Source of the DNA: Halalkalicoccus paucihalophilus
GTDB lineage: Archaea > Halobacteriota > Halobacteria > Halobacteriales > Halalkalicoccaceae
Assembly (NCBI RefSeq): GCF_001593955.1
Contig: NZ_LTAZ01000005.1
Span: forward strand, 272,001 to 336,000
DNA length: 64,000 nucleotides
Direction: 5' to 3'
Made by a program: the position numbers and the translations under genes. Within the stretch, counting starts at the first letter, position 1. Each line of letters begins with the position of its first letter. Positions 43,473 through 52,285 of this stretch are shown piece after piece. The notes below the pieces were generated by a model that saw only the letters and a list, made by a program, of their open reading frames with translations, searched no databases and had not been told where the DNA came from.

Positions 43473-44696
43473 ATGTCCGTGACCTTCACGGACATCGAGG
43501 CCGCCGGGGAACGCCTCGACGACGAGAGCGTGGTCAAGCGCACGCCGGTCGAGCGCAGCACCTCCCTGGGTGCGATGGTCGACGCCGAGGTCCACCTGAA
43601 GATGGAGCACCTCCAGTGGACGGGCTCGTTCAAGACCCGCGGTGCGTACAACAAGCTCTCACAGGCGGTCGCCGGAGGCGGGGTCGAACACGCGGTCGCC
43701 GCCAGCGCGGGCAACCACGCCCAGGGGGTCGCGCTCGCGGCCACCACGCTAGGGATTGACTCGACGATCGTGATGCCGAAAACGGCTCCGCAGACGAAGA
43801 TCGACGCCACTCGGGGCTACGGCGCGACGGTCGAACTCCACGGTAAGGACTTCCGAGAAGCGATGGCCCACGCGAAAGAACTCGCGTCGGGTGGCGATTC
43901 GACGTTCGTTCACGCCTACGACGACCCCGACATCGTCGCTGGGCAGGGCACCCTCGGCGTCGAGATGGTCGGGGACTGTCCCGACGTCGACACCGTGATC
44001 GTTCCCATCGGCGGCGGCGGGCTGATCAGCGGCATCTCGCTGGCCGTCTCGGAACTCGCGCCCGACGTCCGGATTGTCGGCGTGCAGGCTGAAGCGGCCG
44101 CGACCGTCCCCGAGAGCCTCGATAAGGGGATCCCCCAGACGCTCGATTCGGTCGATACCATTGCCGACGGCATCGCCACCGGCGGCGTCTCGGAGCTCAC
44201 CCTCGGAATCATCGAGGAGCACGTCGATGAGGTCCTCACCGTCTCGGACGACGAGATCGCACAGGCAATCTTGCTGTTGCTCGAGCGGGCCAAACAGCTC
44301 GTCGAGGGGGCAGGCGCGGCCGGGGTCGCCGCGCTGTTGAGCGACGACCTCGACGTGGCCGGGGAGACCGTCATGCCGCTGCTGTGTGGCGGAAACCTCG
44401 ACATGCCCATGCTCCAGACCGTCCTCATTCACGCGATGACGGACCGCCAGCAGTTGTTGAACCTTCGGGTACGGATCGACGACCAGCCCGGTCGGATGGC
44501 CGAGATCTCTCGAGTGATCGCCGACCACGACGCGAACATCCGGAACGTACGCCACGAGCGGGCCGTCGAGGACCTCAACGTCGGCGACGCCTACCTCGTC
44601 TTCCGGCTCGTCACCAGCGGGTCGAGCCACTCGCGGGCCATCACGGCGGCGATCGAGGGCAGCGGGTACACCGTCGAGATCGTCAACGCGCGTTGA
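43473..44696 (+). CDS. threonine/serine ammonia-lyase (PLP, ACT domain)
   Basis: This 407-aa fold-type II PLP enzyme has Lys54 in WTGSFKTRGAYN, ASAGNHAQGVALAA, the phosphate-binding VPIGGGGLISGIS loop and an EGAGAAGVAALL segment. An ACT regulatory domain follows from about 325 (LRVRIDDQPGRMAEISRVIA). It resembles catabolic threonine dehydratase. Tight linkage to the FAD/GcvT gene (2-nt gap) and the glyA remnant and RidA nearby suggest it deaminates serine to pyruvate in the final steps of betaine breakdown. Threonine deamination is the alternative. Confidence 0.88.
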   Translation: MSVTFTDIEAAGERLDDESVVKRTPVERSTSLGAMVDAEVHLKMEHLQWTGSFKTRGAYNKLSQAVAGGGVEHAVAASAGNHAQGVALAATTLGIDSTIVMPKTAPQTKIDATRGYGATVELHGKDFREAMAHAKELASGGDSTFVHAYDDPDIVAGQGTLGVEMVGDCPDVDTVIVPIGGGGLISGISLAVSELAPDVRIVGVQAEAAATVPESLDKGIPQTLDSVDTIADGIATGGVSELTLGIIEEHVDEVLTVSDDEIAQAILLLLERAKQLVEGAGAAGVAALLSDDLDVAGETVMPLLCGGNLDMPMLQTVLIHAMTDRQQLLNLRVRIDDQPGRMAEISRVIADHDANIRNVRHERAVEDLNVGDAYLVFRLVTSGSSHSRAITAAIEGSGYTVEIVNAR

Positions 44697-44765
44697 TTTC
44701 CTCCACTCGATTCCCTCGGAACAAAGCGTTTATGTATCCACTTTGTCTATTTGTCAACAGATATC

Positions 44766-44876
44766 ATGATACGAAGTATCAGTGAGGCGGGACGCGATCG
44801 GGGCGGTAGAGGGGGGCGACACGTCGGACCCGATAGGAGAGGGCGGTCCGAGACGCGGGAGGGGAACGGACGATGA
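44766..44876 (+). CDS. possible leader mini-ORF (36 aa) upstream of BCCT transporter 2
   Basis: The ATG lies about 28-36 nt after a TTTATGTATC box (44729-44738). The peptide starts MIRSISEAGRDRGGRGGRHV and is Arg/Gly-rich. Its TGA overlaps the BCCT2 ATG (ATGA). It would be the first frame met by a ribosome on a leaderless transcript. The ATG itself overlaps the palindrome at 44767-44781. Confidence 0.4.
   Translation: MIRSISEAGRDRGGRGGRHVGPDRRGRSETREGNGR
44767..44781. promoter_or_regulatory. perfect palindrome TGATAC-GAA-GTATCA upstream of BCCT transporter 2
   Basis: Six-base arms flank three bases, placed just after the predicted transcription start. A degenerate copy (TGATAC-CAC-ATACCA, followed in both cases by GT) sits in the BCCT1 leader at 31151-31165. 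It may be a shared operator. Confidence 0.45.
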
Positions 44877-46486
44877 GCGGCCGCTCGGCTTTCGGGCGGT
44901 TTCTCGACGAACTCGACGTACTCGTGTTCGTCGTGGGTGCGGGCGTCGCCGCTTTCGCCGTGGTCGCGTTCGCGCTGTTCGAGGGGGCGGCCACCGAGGC
45001 GATGACCGGCGTCAACACGTTCCTCTGGACGAATCTCGGGTGGGCGTACCTGCTCGTGATGTTCGTTCTGGTCGCGTTCGTTCTCTTTCTGGTCTTCGGT
45101 CCGTGGGGCAACATCAAACTCGGCGCCGACGACGAGGAACCGGAGTTCACGTTCCTCGCGTACTTCGCGATGCTGTACTCGGCGGGGATCGCCGCCGGTA
45201 TCGTCTTCTGGGGACCCGCGGAGGCCATCTTCCACTACGACGCGGTTTCGCCGTTTTTCGGCGCGGAGTCGCAGTCGCCCGGGGCCGCAGTCGGCGCCGT
45301 TCAGTACACCTTCTTTCACTGGGGGCTCTCGGCGTGGACCGCCTACGTCGTGATGGGCCTGCCGATCGCTTACTACGCCTACCGCCACGACGCGCCGCTT
45401 CGCATCTCGACGGTGCTCGCGCCGTGGGTCGGCCTCGACAACCTCGACGGGGCAGTGGCGAAGGTCATCGACATCCTCGCCGTCTTCGCGACCATCGGCG
45501 GCGTCGCGACCACGCTCGGACTCGTCGGCAAGCAGTTCCTCGTCGGGGTGGAGTGGATGACCGGCGCCTCGGTCGGCGACCTCGGAACGATCCTCGTGAT
45601 CACCGGGTTGACCGTCGCGTTCACCCTCTCGGTGGCGCTCGGCGTCGAGAAGGGGATCCGCCGGATCTCGTACTTCAACATGGTACTGTTCGCGGTCGTC
45701 ACCGTCGCGACGTTCGTCCTCGGGCCAACGGGCTACATCATGGCGGTCGGCACCCAGGCGCTCGGCGGGTACATCAACCAGTTCATCACCATGAGCTTCT
45801 ACACCGGCGCGGCCGCCAGCGGCGGTGCGGGCGTCGCTGAATGGGTCGGCAGTTGGACCATCTTCTACTGGGCGTGGTGGTTCTCGTGGACGCCCTTCGT
45901 CGGCCTGTTCATCGCTCGTATCTCCCGCGGTCGGACCGTCAGACAGGTCGCCGTCACCGGTGTGCTCGCCTCGACGGGCATCACGATTCCGTGGTTCGCC
46001 ACGATGGGCGGGACCGCCATCTTCCTCCAGGAGAACGGCCGGGCGGACATCCTCACGGTCGTCAGCAACCTCGGCGAGGCCGCCTCGGGCTACCCGCTGT
46101 TCGAGGCGCTTCCCCTCGGCGGGGTGTTGACCGTGCTGTTTCTCGTCCTCGTGACGACGTTCCTCGTCACTTCCGCGGACTCCTCGACGCTGGCGCTGGG
46201 GATGCTCACCACCGGCGGCGCGGAACGTCCCTCGACGATCAACCGCGTCATCTGGGGCTTCCTCATCGGCGCGCTGGCCTCGCTGCTGATGGTCATCGGC
46301 GGGGTCGACGCGCTGCAGGCCGCGGCCATCATCACGGGCGGACCGTTCGCGGTCGTGACACTGCTGGCAGTGGCGTCGATGATCCTCACGTTCGGCAAGC
46401 AGCGCGCGCTGTTCCTCCGCGAGGAAGACGAGGTCGACGTCCCGGCGTCGACCGAGGTCATCGACGGGGTGCAGGACGACGACTGA
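44873..46486 (+). CDS. BCCT family transporter (betaine/choline/carnitine/DMSP type) 2
   Basis: This 537-aa protein has 12 hydrophobic helices and BCCT hallmarks: MLYSAGIAAGIVFWGPAEAI (about 98-117; less canonical than the GMGIGLMFW of BCCT1), FYWAWWFSWTPFVGLFIARI followed by SRGRTVRQV, and FLVTSADSSTLALGML. The Gly-rich motif divergence suggests a different substrate or coupling ion from BCCT1. It follows the dehydratase by 176 nt and has its own promoter. Confidence 0.92.
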   Translation: MSGRSAFGRFLDELDVLVFVVGAGVAAFAVVAFALFEGAATEAMTGVNTFLWTNLGWAYLLVMFVLVAFVLFLVFGPWGNIKLGADDEEPEFTFLAYFAMLYSAGIAAGIVFWGPAEAIFHYDAVSPFFGAESQSPGAAVGAVQYTFFHWGLSAWTAYVVMGLPIAYYAYRHDAPLRISTVLAPWVGLDNLDGAVAKVIDILAVFATIGGVATTLGLVGKQFLVGVEWMTGASVGDLGTILVITGLTVAFTLSVALGVEKGIRRISYFNMVLFAVVTVATFVLGPTGYIMAVGTQALGGYINQFITMSFYTGAAASGGAGVAEWVGSWTIFYWAWWFSWTPFVGLFIARISRGRTVRQVAVTGVLASTGITIPWFATMGGTAIFLQENGRADILTVVSNLGEAASGYPLFEALPLGGVLTVLFLVLVTTFLVTSADSSTLALGMLTTGGAERPSTINRVIWGFLIGALASLLMVIGGVDALQAAAIITGGPFAVVTLLAVASMILTFGKQRALFLREEDEVDVPASTEVIDGVQDDD

Positions 46487-46493
46487 CCCCGAC

Positions 46494-46643
46494 CTATTCG
46501 AGTTTTCCGCGCCGGACGGTGAGGACCGGGACGTTCGCGCTCCGGACGATCCGCTCTGTCACGCTACCGAGAATCACGTCCTGCACCCCGTCACGGCCGT
46601 GGGTCCCCATGACGATGCAGTCGATCCCGTTCTTATCCGCGTA
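46494..46643 (-). pseudogene. uspA 3' fragment
   Basis: The frame encodes only the last 49 residues of a universal stress protein ([20 protein letters not shown], then DVILGSVTERIVRSANVPVL), with the intact G-x2-G/G-S nucleotide loop. The first 90 or so residues are missing. Upstream of Tyr1 of the fragment the sequence changes abruptly to the glyA fragment in another frame, so this is a deletion junction at about 46644. Confidence 0.8.
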
Positions 46644-47049
46644 CCGAGAAATTGACGTGGTGCCCGTGCGAGAGGTGTCCGCCGTGGGCGGGATCCAGTG
46701 AGAGGATCCGATCGCCTGGATCCAGGGCCGCATAGTATACCGCCTGATTGGCTTGGGTGCCCGAGTGGGGCTGGACGTTGACGTGGTCGGCGCCCCAGAG
46801 TTCCTTCGCGCGCTCGATCGCGAGTTCCTCGACGGTATCTGCGTGCTCACAGCCGGCGTAGTAGCGCTTGCCGGGGTACCCCTCGGCGTACTTATTGGTG
46901 AGACAGCTCCCCTGTGCGGCGAGAACCGCTTCCGAGACGTGGTTCTCCGAGGCGATCATCCCGAGGGTCGATTCCTGTCTGTCGCGTTCGGCGTCGATCG
47001 CGTCGGCGACCGTTGGCGCTCGCTCTTCGAGCGGATCTGCTTTCGACAT
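46633..47049 (-). pseudogene. glyA: serine hydroxymethyltransferase glyA, 5' fragment
   Basis: The fragment starts [20 protein letters not shown] and runs through [60 protein letters not shown] and [13 protein letters not shown]. These are the first 135 or so residues of an archaeal GlyA, of about 415 expected. It then runs into uspA sequence and a TAA. The PLP lysine and the whole C-terminal domain are lost, so no active enzyme results. The promoter (CAATATTCATG about 33 nt upstream) is still present. Glycine-to-serine conversion must use another copy. Confidence 0.88.
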
Positions 47050-47139
47050 GCGGGCGTAGTTCGTCGAAGGGCCGCATGAATATTGAGATACGTTCACACT
47101 AAACACGATACTGGGCGAGAAATGCCGGTACCACACGTG

Positions 47140-47147
47140 TTATAATA
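47140..47147 (+). promoter_or_regulatory. TATA box of the RidA gene
   Basis: GTTATAATAC ends about 22 nt before the ATG at 47169, with its centre at about -26. This is the textbook archaeal TATA position. Confidence 0.65.
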
Positions 47148-47168
47148 CTCTCCCGAATCGGTACGCGT

Positions 47169-47549
<381 letters not shown>

Positions 47550-47591
47550 TCCTCGGATGTCCCGCACGCGTTCGTACGACCGGAGGGAGAG

Positions 47592-48722
47592 ATGACACAC
47601 CACTACGACGACATCGTCATCGGCGTCGGCGGCATGGGAAGTGCGACTACCTACCAGCTCGCGAAACGGGGCCGGGACGTCCTCGGGATCGAACGCTACG
47701 ACGTCCCGCACGCGATGGGGTCTTCACACGGCGTCTCGCGGATCATCCGGCTCGCGTACTACGAGGACCCCGTGTACGTCCCGCTGGTTCGCCGAGCGTA
47801 CGATCTCTGGGACGAGATCCAGACCCAGTACGGAGAACAGTTGCTGTTCGAGACGGGGTCGATCGACGCCGCACCCGCCGACGACCCGCTCTTTCGGGGC
47901 TCACGGCGCTCGTGTGAGGAGTACGACATCGACCACGAGGTGCTGACGGGAGCGGAGGTCAACGAGCGCTATCCCGGCTACGACATCCCCGAGGATCACA
48001 TGGCGGTCTGTCAGCCGAACGGCGGGTACGTCCTCTCCGAGCGGGCCATCGTCGCCCATACGGTGGAGGCCCAACGCGAGGGCGCACGCGTTCAGGCCCG
48101 CGAGCGTGTCACCGATTGGGAACCTGAGGGGGACGGGGTTCGCGTCACGACCGACCGCGGCGAGTACACCGCCGACAACCTCGTAATCACCTCGGGTGCG
48201 TGGGCCGCCCGCCACGTCGAGGCCCTCGACGGGATCGCAGTTCCCCAACGTCAGGTCCTCGCGTGGCTCCAGCCCCAGGAACCCGAGCGGTTCGCTCCCG
48301 AGAACTTCCCGGTCTGGAACCTCCAAGTCGAGGAGGGGCGCTTTTACGGTCTGCCGATCGTGAAGGTGCCGGGGTTCAAGTTCGGCCGGTACATGCACCG
48401 CCAGCAGGACGTCGACCCCGACGCGATGAATCGCGAACCCGAACCCGAGGACGAACGCCTGCTCCGGGAGTTCGCCGAAACCCACTTCCCGCGGGGCAGC
48501 GGTCCGACGATGGGGCTCGCGACCTGCATGTTCACGAACACCCCGGACGAACATTTCGTCATTGACACGCTTCCCGACCACCCGCAGGTCGCCGTCGCGG
48601 CCGGCTTCTCGGGCCACGGCTACAAGTTCGCGAGCGTTATCGGAGAGGTGCTTGCCGATCTGACGGTCGACGGTCGCACGGATCACCCGATCGAGCTGTT
48701 CGCCCTCGATCGGTTCGAGTAG
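47592..48722 (+). CDS. monomeric sarcosine oxidase / N-methylamino-acid oxidase (SolA/MSOX family)
   Basis: This 376-aa flavoprotein has IVIGVGGMGSATTYQLAKRG (FAD loop), GSSHGVSRIIRLAYYEDPVY (as in MSOX), and Cys at about 312 in LATCMFTNTPDEHFVIDTLP, the residue that covalently binds FAD. The C-terminal VAAGFSGHGYKFASVIGE motif also fits. It oxidises sarcosine (or another N-methyl amino acid) to glycine, formaldehyde or imine product and H2O2. Paired with RidA it fits the end of betaine breakdown; N-methyl-tryptophan-type substrates are the alternative. Confidence 0.9.
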   Translation: MTHHYDDIVIGVGGMGSATTYQLAKRGRDVLGIERYDVPHAMGSSHGVSRIIRLAYYEDPVYVPLVRRAYDLWDEIQTQYGEQLLFETGSIDAAPADDPLFRGSRRSCEEYDIDHEVLTGAEVNERYPGYDIPEDHMAVCQPNGGYVLSERAIVAHTVEAQREGARVQARERVTDWEPEGDGVRVTTDRGEYTADNLVITSGAWAARHVEALDGIAVPQRQVLAWLQPQEPERFAPENFPVWNLQVEEGRFYGLPIVKVPGFKFGRYMHRQQDVDPDAMNREPEPEDERLLREFAETHFPRGSGPTMGLATCMFTNTPDEHFVIDTLPDHPQVAVAAGFSGHGYKFASVIGEVLADLTVDGRTDHPIELFALDRFE

Positions 48723-49048
48723 GGTCGGACCGTATCGGGCCGACCATCGGCGGCGATCCCTCGATTGTCGACGGGTTATGGAGCGGTTAAAACCCGTTTT
48801 CGGTCGAGGGACGAACGGGGATCGCTCCGTGATCCGACGAACGATCCCACCGGTCGGGGCGGACTCCCCGTCGGACCGGATATCTCGTGTCTCGGTTCGG
48901 AAACGTCGAAATCGTCGCTTTGTGAGTGGGGTAAAGCAACGACTTATCGTTTTCAAACGGGCGCCTTGTATATATACTCGGCGGTGGCCGGCGGTGTGAA
49001 CCGAGGCACACTGGGACGGGGAGGCGCTCACACCGGATCTTCATCGGG
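48723..49048. other. intergenic region, no gene recognised
   Basis: A frame from 48765 is open but shows no domain. AT content rises around 48780-48800 (GGTTAAAACCCGTTTTCGG), which may be part of the terminator of the oxidase gene. A TATATATAC stretch at 48968-48976 could be a promoter box, but no good start follows it. Confidence 0.35.
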
Positions 49049-49198
49049 TCACTGTTCGTCGCTTCCCCATCGTCCGTGGACGGGGCCGGCCCAGGAGGCA
49101 CGGACGTGTCGGTCCGGATTCTCCGGGCACATCGATCGGTGGCCATGTTCCGCTCGGGCGGTGAGAAACCGTTTACCGCAGCGATCGCATTCGTACAT
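49049..49198 (-). CDS. small zinc-finger protein
   Basis: This 49-aa protein starts MYECDRCGKRFLTARAEHGH and has CxxC...H-x3-H..C spacing typical of short haloarchaeal C2H2-like zinc fingers. The C-terminus is basic/Trp-rich. The function is probably nucleic-acid or protein binding. The frame is open further back to 49255. Confidence 0.55.
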   Translation of the reverse strand: MYECDRCGKRFLTARAEHGHRSMCPENPDRHVRASWAGPVHGRWGSDEQ

Positions 49199-49501
49199 TG
49201 ATTGGAACGCCGGTTTAACACAACCAGCAACTGAGTAATCGACTAGACAGGACATTGTTATGCGGACGAATAGGAATCCTCACTGATCGGTCAATTCGAG
49301 AAGCCGATCTATAACGAACCGATTAGTCGTATCAAGTGGTCGTTATCGATTCGACGAGGACCGTACGATACGGATCGAGCATCCCCGCTTGCACGCGGTA
49401 ACGGCCCATGAACGGGTTAACCACTGCATGAGGCCCGGTTGGATCGCCGCCTCTGCTCGTTGCTCGACGACGTGCCGGCGGACGAGCGCGATCGCGCGCG
49501 A
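49199..49501. other. intergenic region, about 300 bp
   Basis: The only notable signal is a stray ATAACAAT element on the minus strand at 49254-49261 (GCATAACAATG), about 55 nt upstream of the small zinc-finger gene. No other gene or structure is recognised. Confidence 0.35.
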
Positions 49502-49687
49502 TCACGATCCTTCGAGTCCGTAGCGTCCGTCGCTCACCCACGCGGATTTGTCCCACCCACACTCCGGACACGAGTCGCTCGTCCACTCGAACTCGGCACC
49601 ACAGCGCTGACACAGCGCCGTGTCGGGTTCGGTTCCGTGGGCCAGTTTCGGTTCGTCCTCGGCCGATGTGCTGTCGTCGTCCGTCAT
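49502..49687 (-). CDS. small zinc-ribbon protein
   Basis: This 61-aa protein is acidic, with CQRCGAEFEWTSDSCPECGW, a CxxC-x10-CxxC zinc ribbon. A TTTACTAC box lies about 28 nt upstream of the ATG at 49687 (leaderless). Such mini-proteins are abundant in haloarchaea; the role is unknown. Confidence 0.65.
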   Translation of the reverse strand: MTDDDSTSAEDEPKLAHGTEPDTALCQRCGAEFEWTSDSCPECGWDKSAWVSDGRYGLEGS

Positions 49688-49754
49688 CAACGATCGATTG
49701 GGACGGATCGGTAGTAAATGGTGGGGATCGGTATCAGTACTCGGTAGCGATCTC

Positions 49755-51044
49755 CTACACGTAACCGAACAGCGCCATCCCAAGCCCGACGGCCCATCCG
49801 AGGAGGCCGAGCGCGAGCAGGCCACGACCCCGAGCGTCGCTGCGGGCGGCTCCGGCAGCGATCAGACCGAGGGCGAAGGTCAACCCGATCCGGTGGAGCA
49901 ACAGCTCTATCGGGACGGCCGCGACCTCGAGACCGGCGAAATCCATCACGAACGCCGTCCCGAGGCCGACGACGGCAAAGCCGAACGCGGGCAGGGGTTC
50001 GAGCGGTCGTCCCAGCAGGTGGACGACCCACTGGAGGCGCAAGAATCGGGTGGCCGCATCAAGTGGCTGTGCGAGGACGACCGCCACGATCGGGAGTCCG
50101 ACGACCAGGACGGGATACAGCACGGCGACGAACGCCTTCGGCGGGATCCAGGGGATCGCCGTCTCGAAGAGGAGGCCCGCGCTTCTGACCCCGAGGTACA
50201 GCCCCCCGAGCGCCGCCGCGAGGACGAACCCCCGCGTGTTCGCGAGGGTCCAGCCGATCAGTCGACGGGTCTCGCGCCACATCGCCCGACGGGTCTCCCG
50301 GGTGAAGACCCCGATCAGACCGAGAACCGCCACGCCAGTGCCGGGAGGGACGCTCTCGAGTTCGACCATCGAGAGCCAGCCGTCGTTTCCGCCCTTGTCG
50401 ACCCCGTGATACTCCCTGCGGACCTCCTCTACGTACGGCTGGCCGAGGAACTCCGCCTCCAGTTCGTTGCGCGACTCCTGGGTGTCGGTCACGGTGTGGC
50501 GGAGTCGAAACCAGTCCCAGTACTCTTGGTGAGCTTGGATCGCCGTCCAGTCGTCCGCCGGCGTCGTGTACGCCCGGATGTGGTGTCGGCTGCCGAGATA
50601 ACTCCCCGCGTGGAGCTGGTAGCTCTCGTCGATCCACCGCCCGCCGCCACCGTGGGGCCCCGTATCGACGTAGGTGTAGCGCGTTGAGCCGTGGGCGTCG
50701 TCCCACTCGACCGTCCCGTTCTCGACGGCGACCTCGGTGTCGGTTTCGACGGCCTCCTCCTCGGGATCGGTCTCCTCCCATTCGAGTTCGGTCCGGTCGG
50801 TGAGCGCCTGCTGGACCTGCTCGTCGGTGCCGTGAACGATCAGGTTGATCGCCAGTGTCCGTCCGTCGGCGGAGCGCTCGCGACTGGTGTACGGCCAGAG
50901 GTAGCTCCCTTCCTCCTCGGGCTGGACGAGCCGATCCCGGTCGAGCGTGTTCCTATCGGCCGTGAGGTCGCCGAGTCCGCCGGCCACCAGATAGCTCGCG
51001 GCGAGAACGACGAGTCCGAGCAGGAGGAGTCGGCGACGATCCAT
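49755..51044 (-). CDS. LssY_C-type membrane protein
   Basis: The protein is 429 aa from MDRRRLLLLGLVVLAASYLV. An N-terminal signal-anchor helix is followed by a soluble domain (about 55-240) with INLIVHGTDEQVQQALTD, SRHHIRAYTTPADDW, DWFRLRHTVTDTQESRNELE and FLGQPYVEEVRREYHG, matching the LssY C-terminal domain. Six or so membrane helices make up the rest. LssY is linked to secretion and phospholipid phosphatase systems in bacteria. Function here unknown. Confidence 0.65.
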   Translation of the reverse strand: MDRRRLLLLGLVVLAASYLVAGGLGDLTADRNTLDRDRLVQPEEEGSYLWPYTSRERSADGRTLAINLIVHGTDEQVQQALTDRTELEWEETDPEEEAVETDTEVAVENGTVEWDDAHGSTRYTYVDTGPHGGGGRWIDESYQLHAGSYLGSRHHIRAYTTPADDWTAIQAHQEYWDWFRLRHTVTDTQESRNELEAEFLGQPYVEEVRREYHGVDKGGNDGWLSMVELESVPPGTGVAVLGLIGVFTRETRRAMWRETRRLIGWTLANTRGFVLAAALGGLYLGVRSAGLLFETAIPWIPPKAFVAVLYPVLVVGLPIVAVVLAQPLDAATRFLRLQWVVHLLGRPLEPLPAFGFAVVGLGTAFVMDFAGLEVAAVPIELLLHRIGLTFALGLIAAGAARSDARGRGLLALGLLGWAVGLGMALFGYV

Positions 51045-51362
51045 CGACGATCGATTCGATGGCCCACGTCTTCCATAGCGCTTGTGGTTTCCTACGTTCC
51101 TCGACGCTTCCCTCCCGGACTCCACGCTCCTCGATCGGGAGCGGCGTAGAAGGGTTGACCAAGACTGGAGGGCCGTGGAGCGGTCAGCGACCGAACCCCA
51201 CTGCCTGCCAGCATCCGTCGGTTCACCCGGGACGGTGGTGGGTATTCCGATAGCTTATTTCGGTTAACGAAATAAATGAAAAAGCAGGTCGACGACCGTT
51301 CCTGTCGATCGGCCCTGTCCGGCGGCGATACGGCTATGCGACGGGGGATCGTACGATCGCGC

Positions 51363-51770
51363 ATGTCACTGGAATCGCGCATCGAGGCGGGCAGTCGGCG
51401 CGTCCTCCGCTCGCCGCTGTGGGTCGGCCTCCTCATCACCGCGTTTCTCGTCGTCCCGACGTTCCTCGTCCCGTCGGTGCCGCTGTGGGTCGCGCTCGTC
51501 TCCCTGCTCACGCTCACGCCGCTGGTCCTGCTCGGGACGTACGCGATCTATCACGCCTACTGGCGGCTGGCCGGTTCCACCGGCGGGACCGCCGAATCGA
51601 GGGTCAGCGACTCGACCGTCGAGTCGCCGATCGCGTGGCTCCGCCACCGGTACGCGACGGGCGAGATCGACGAGGCGACCTTCGAGCGAAAACTCGACCG
51701 GCTCCTCGAAACCGAGCCCGTCGAACGACGAGACTCCGCCGGCGAGGAGTTCGACCTCCTCAAGGAGTGA
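51363..51770 (+). CDS. SHOCT-domain membrane protein
   Basis: This 135-aa protein has two membrane helices (about 17-55) and a C-terminal SHOCT motif (IAWLRHRYATGEIDEATFER KLDRLLE-type), a short oligomerisation domain common in haloarchaeal membrane proteins. In-frame ATGs at 51276 and 51336 are alternatives. 51363 gives the usual short cytoplasmic N-terminus. Confidence 0.65.
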   Translation: MSLESRIEAGSRRVLRSPLWVGLLITAFLVVPTFLVPSVPLWVALVSLLTLTPLVLLGTYAIYHAYWRLAGSTGGTAESRVSDSTVESPIAWLRHRYATGEIDEATFERKLDRLLETEPVERRDSAGEEFDLLKE

Positions 51771-51826
51771 TCGACACCGCTGCGCTGCCGGCTGAGGCGT
51801 GAGTTCGCCGAAACCGGGCCGAGAAA

Positions 51827-52285
51827 TCACCCGAGGAACCGTTTCAGACGCGCGAACAGCCCCTTCGAGGGATCGCCGCCGAGTTGTTCATCGGCGGGCT
51901 GTTGGTCGCCGCCCGTCCCGGCCGCGGTGTCCTCTTCGTCCGAGACGTCGGTCTCGGCCTCGACGGCCGCGGTCGAGCCGCTCTCGGCCAGTTCGACGGC
52001 CTGCCCGATCAGTCCCTCGGCGTCGTTGACGCCGTCTTTCACCGTGCCGTTCACGACGGGTTTGTCCTCGAACCGATCCCGATTAACCGAGGTGTCGGCG
52101 GCGATGATCACCGCATCGGCGGCCTCGATCGCCTCGGCCGTGAGTTCGTCCTGGGTTCCCATCGCCCCCTGGACCTCGACGGAAACGTCGTGGCCGAGTT
52201 CCTCGGCGGTGGTTCGGAGGTTCTCGGCGGCCATCTGGCTGTGTGCGATACCCGTCGGACACGAGGTGATTGCGACGATCTTCAT
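51827..52285 (-). CDS. ptfB: fructose-specific PTS EIIB component
   Basis: This 152-aa protein has Cys9 in TSCPTGIAHSQMAAENL, the phosphorylated residue of fructose-type EIIB, which passes phosphate from EIIA to fructose. The EIIB fold ends near residue 100. A 50-residue acidic linker ending in a basic helix (SKGLFARLKRFLG) is extra and might touch the membrane or EIIC. Its ATG overlaps the ptsI stop (ATGA). It is last of the operon ptfC-ptfA-ptsH-ptsI-ptfB. Confidence 0.92.
   Translation of the reverse strand: MKIVAITSCPTGIAHSQMAAENLRTTAEELGHDVSVEVQGAMGTQDELTAEAIEAADAVIIAADTSVNRDRFEDKPVVNGTVKDGVNDAEGLIGQAVELAESGSTAAVEAETDVSDEEDTAAGTGGDQQPADEQLGGDPSKGLFARLKRFLG

Noticed and set aside
46494..46850. 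118-codon frame as a complete UspA gene
   Set aside because: Only the last 49 codons have UspA character; the first part is glyA sequence read in the wrong frame.
48968..48976. TATATATAC as promoter of a gene at 48990-49238
   Set aside because: No start codon with a plausible protein follows at leaderless distance; the open frames there are out of register and lack domains.
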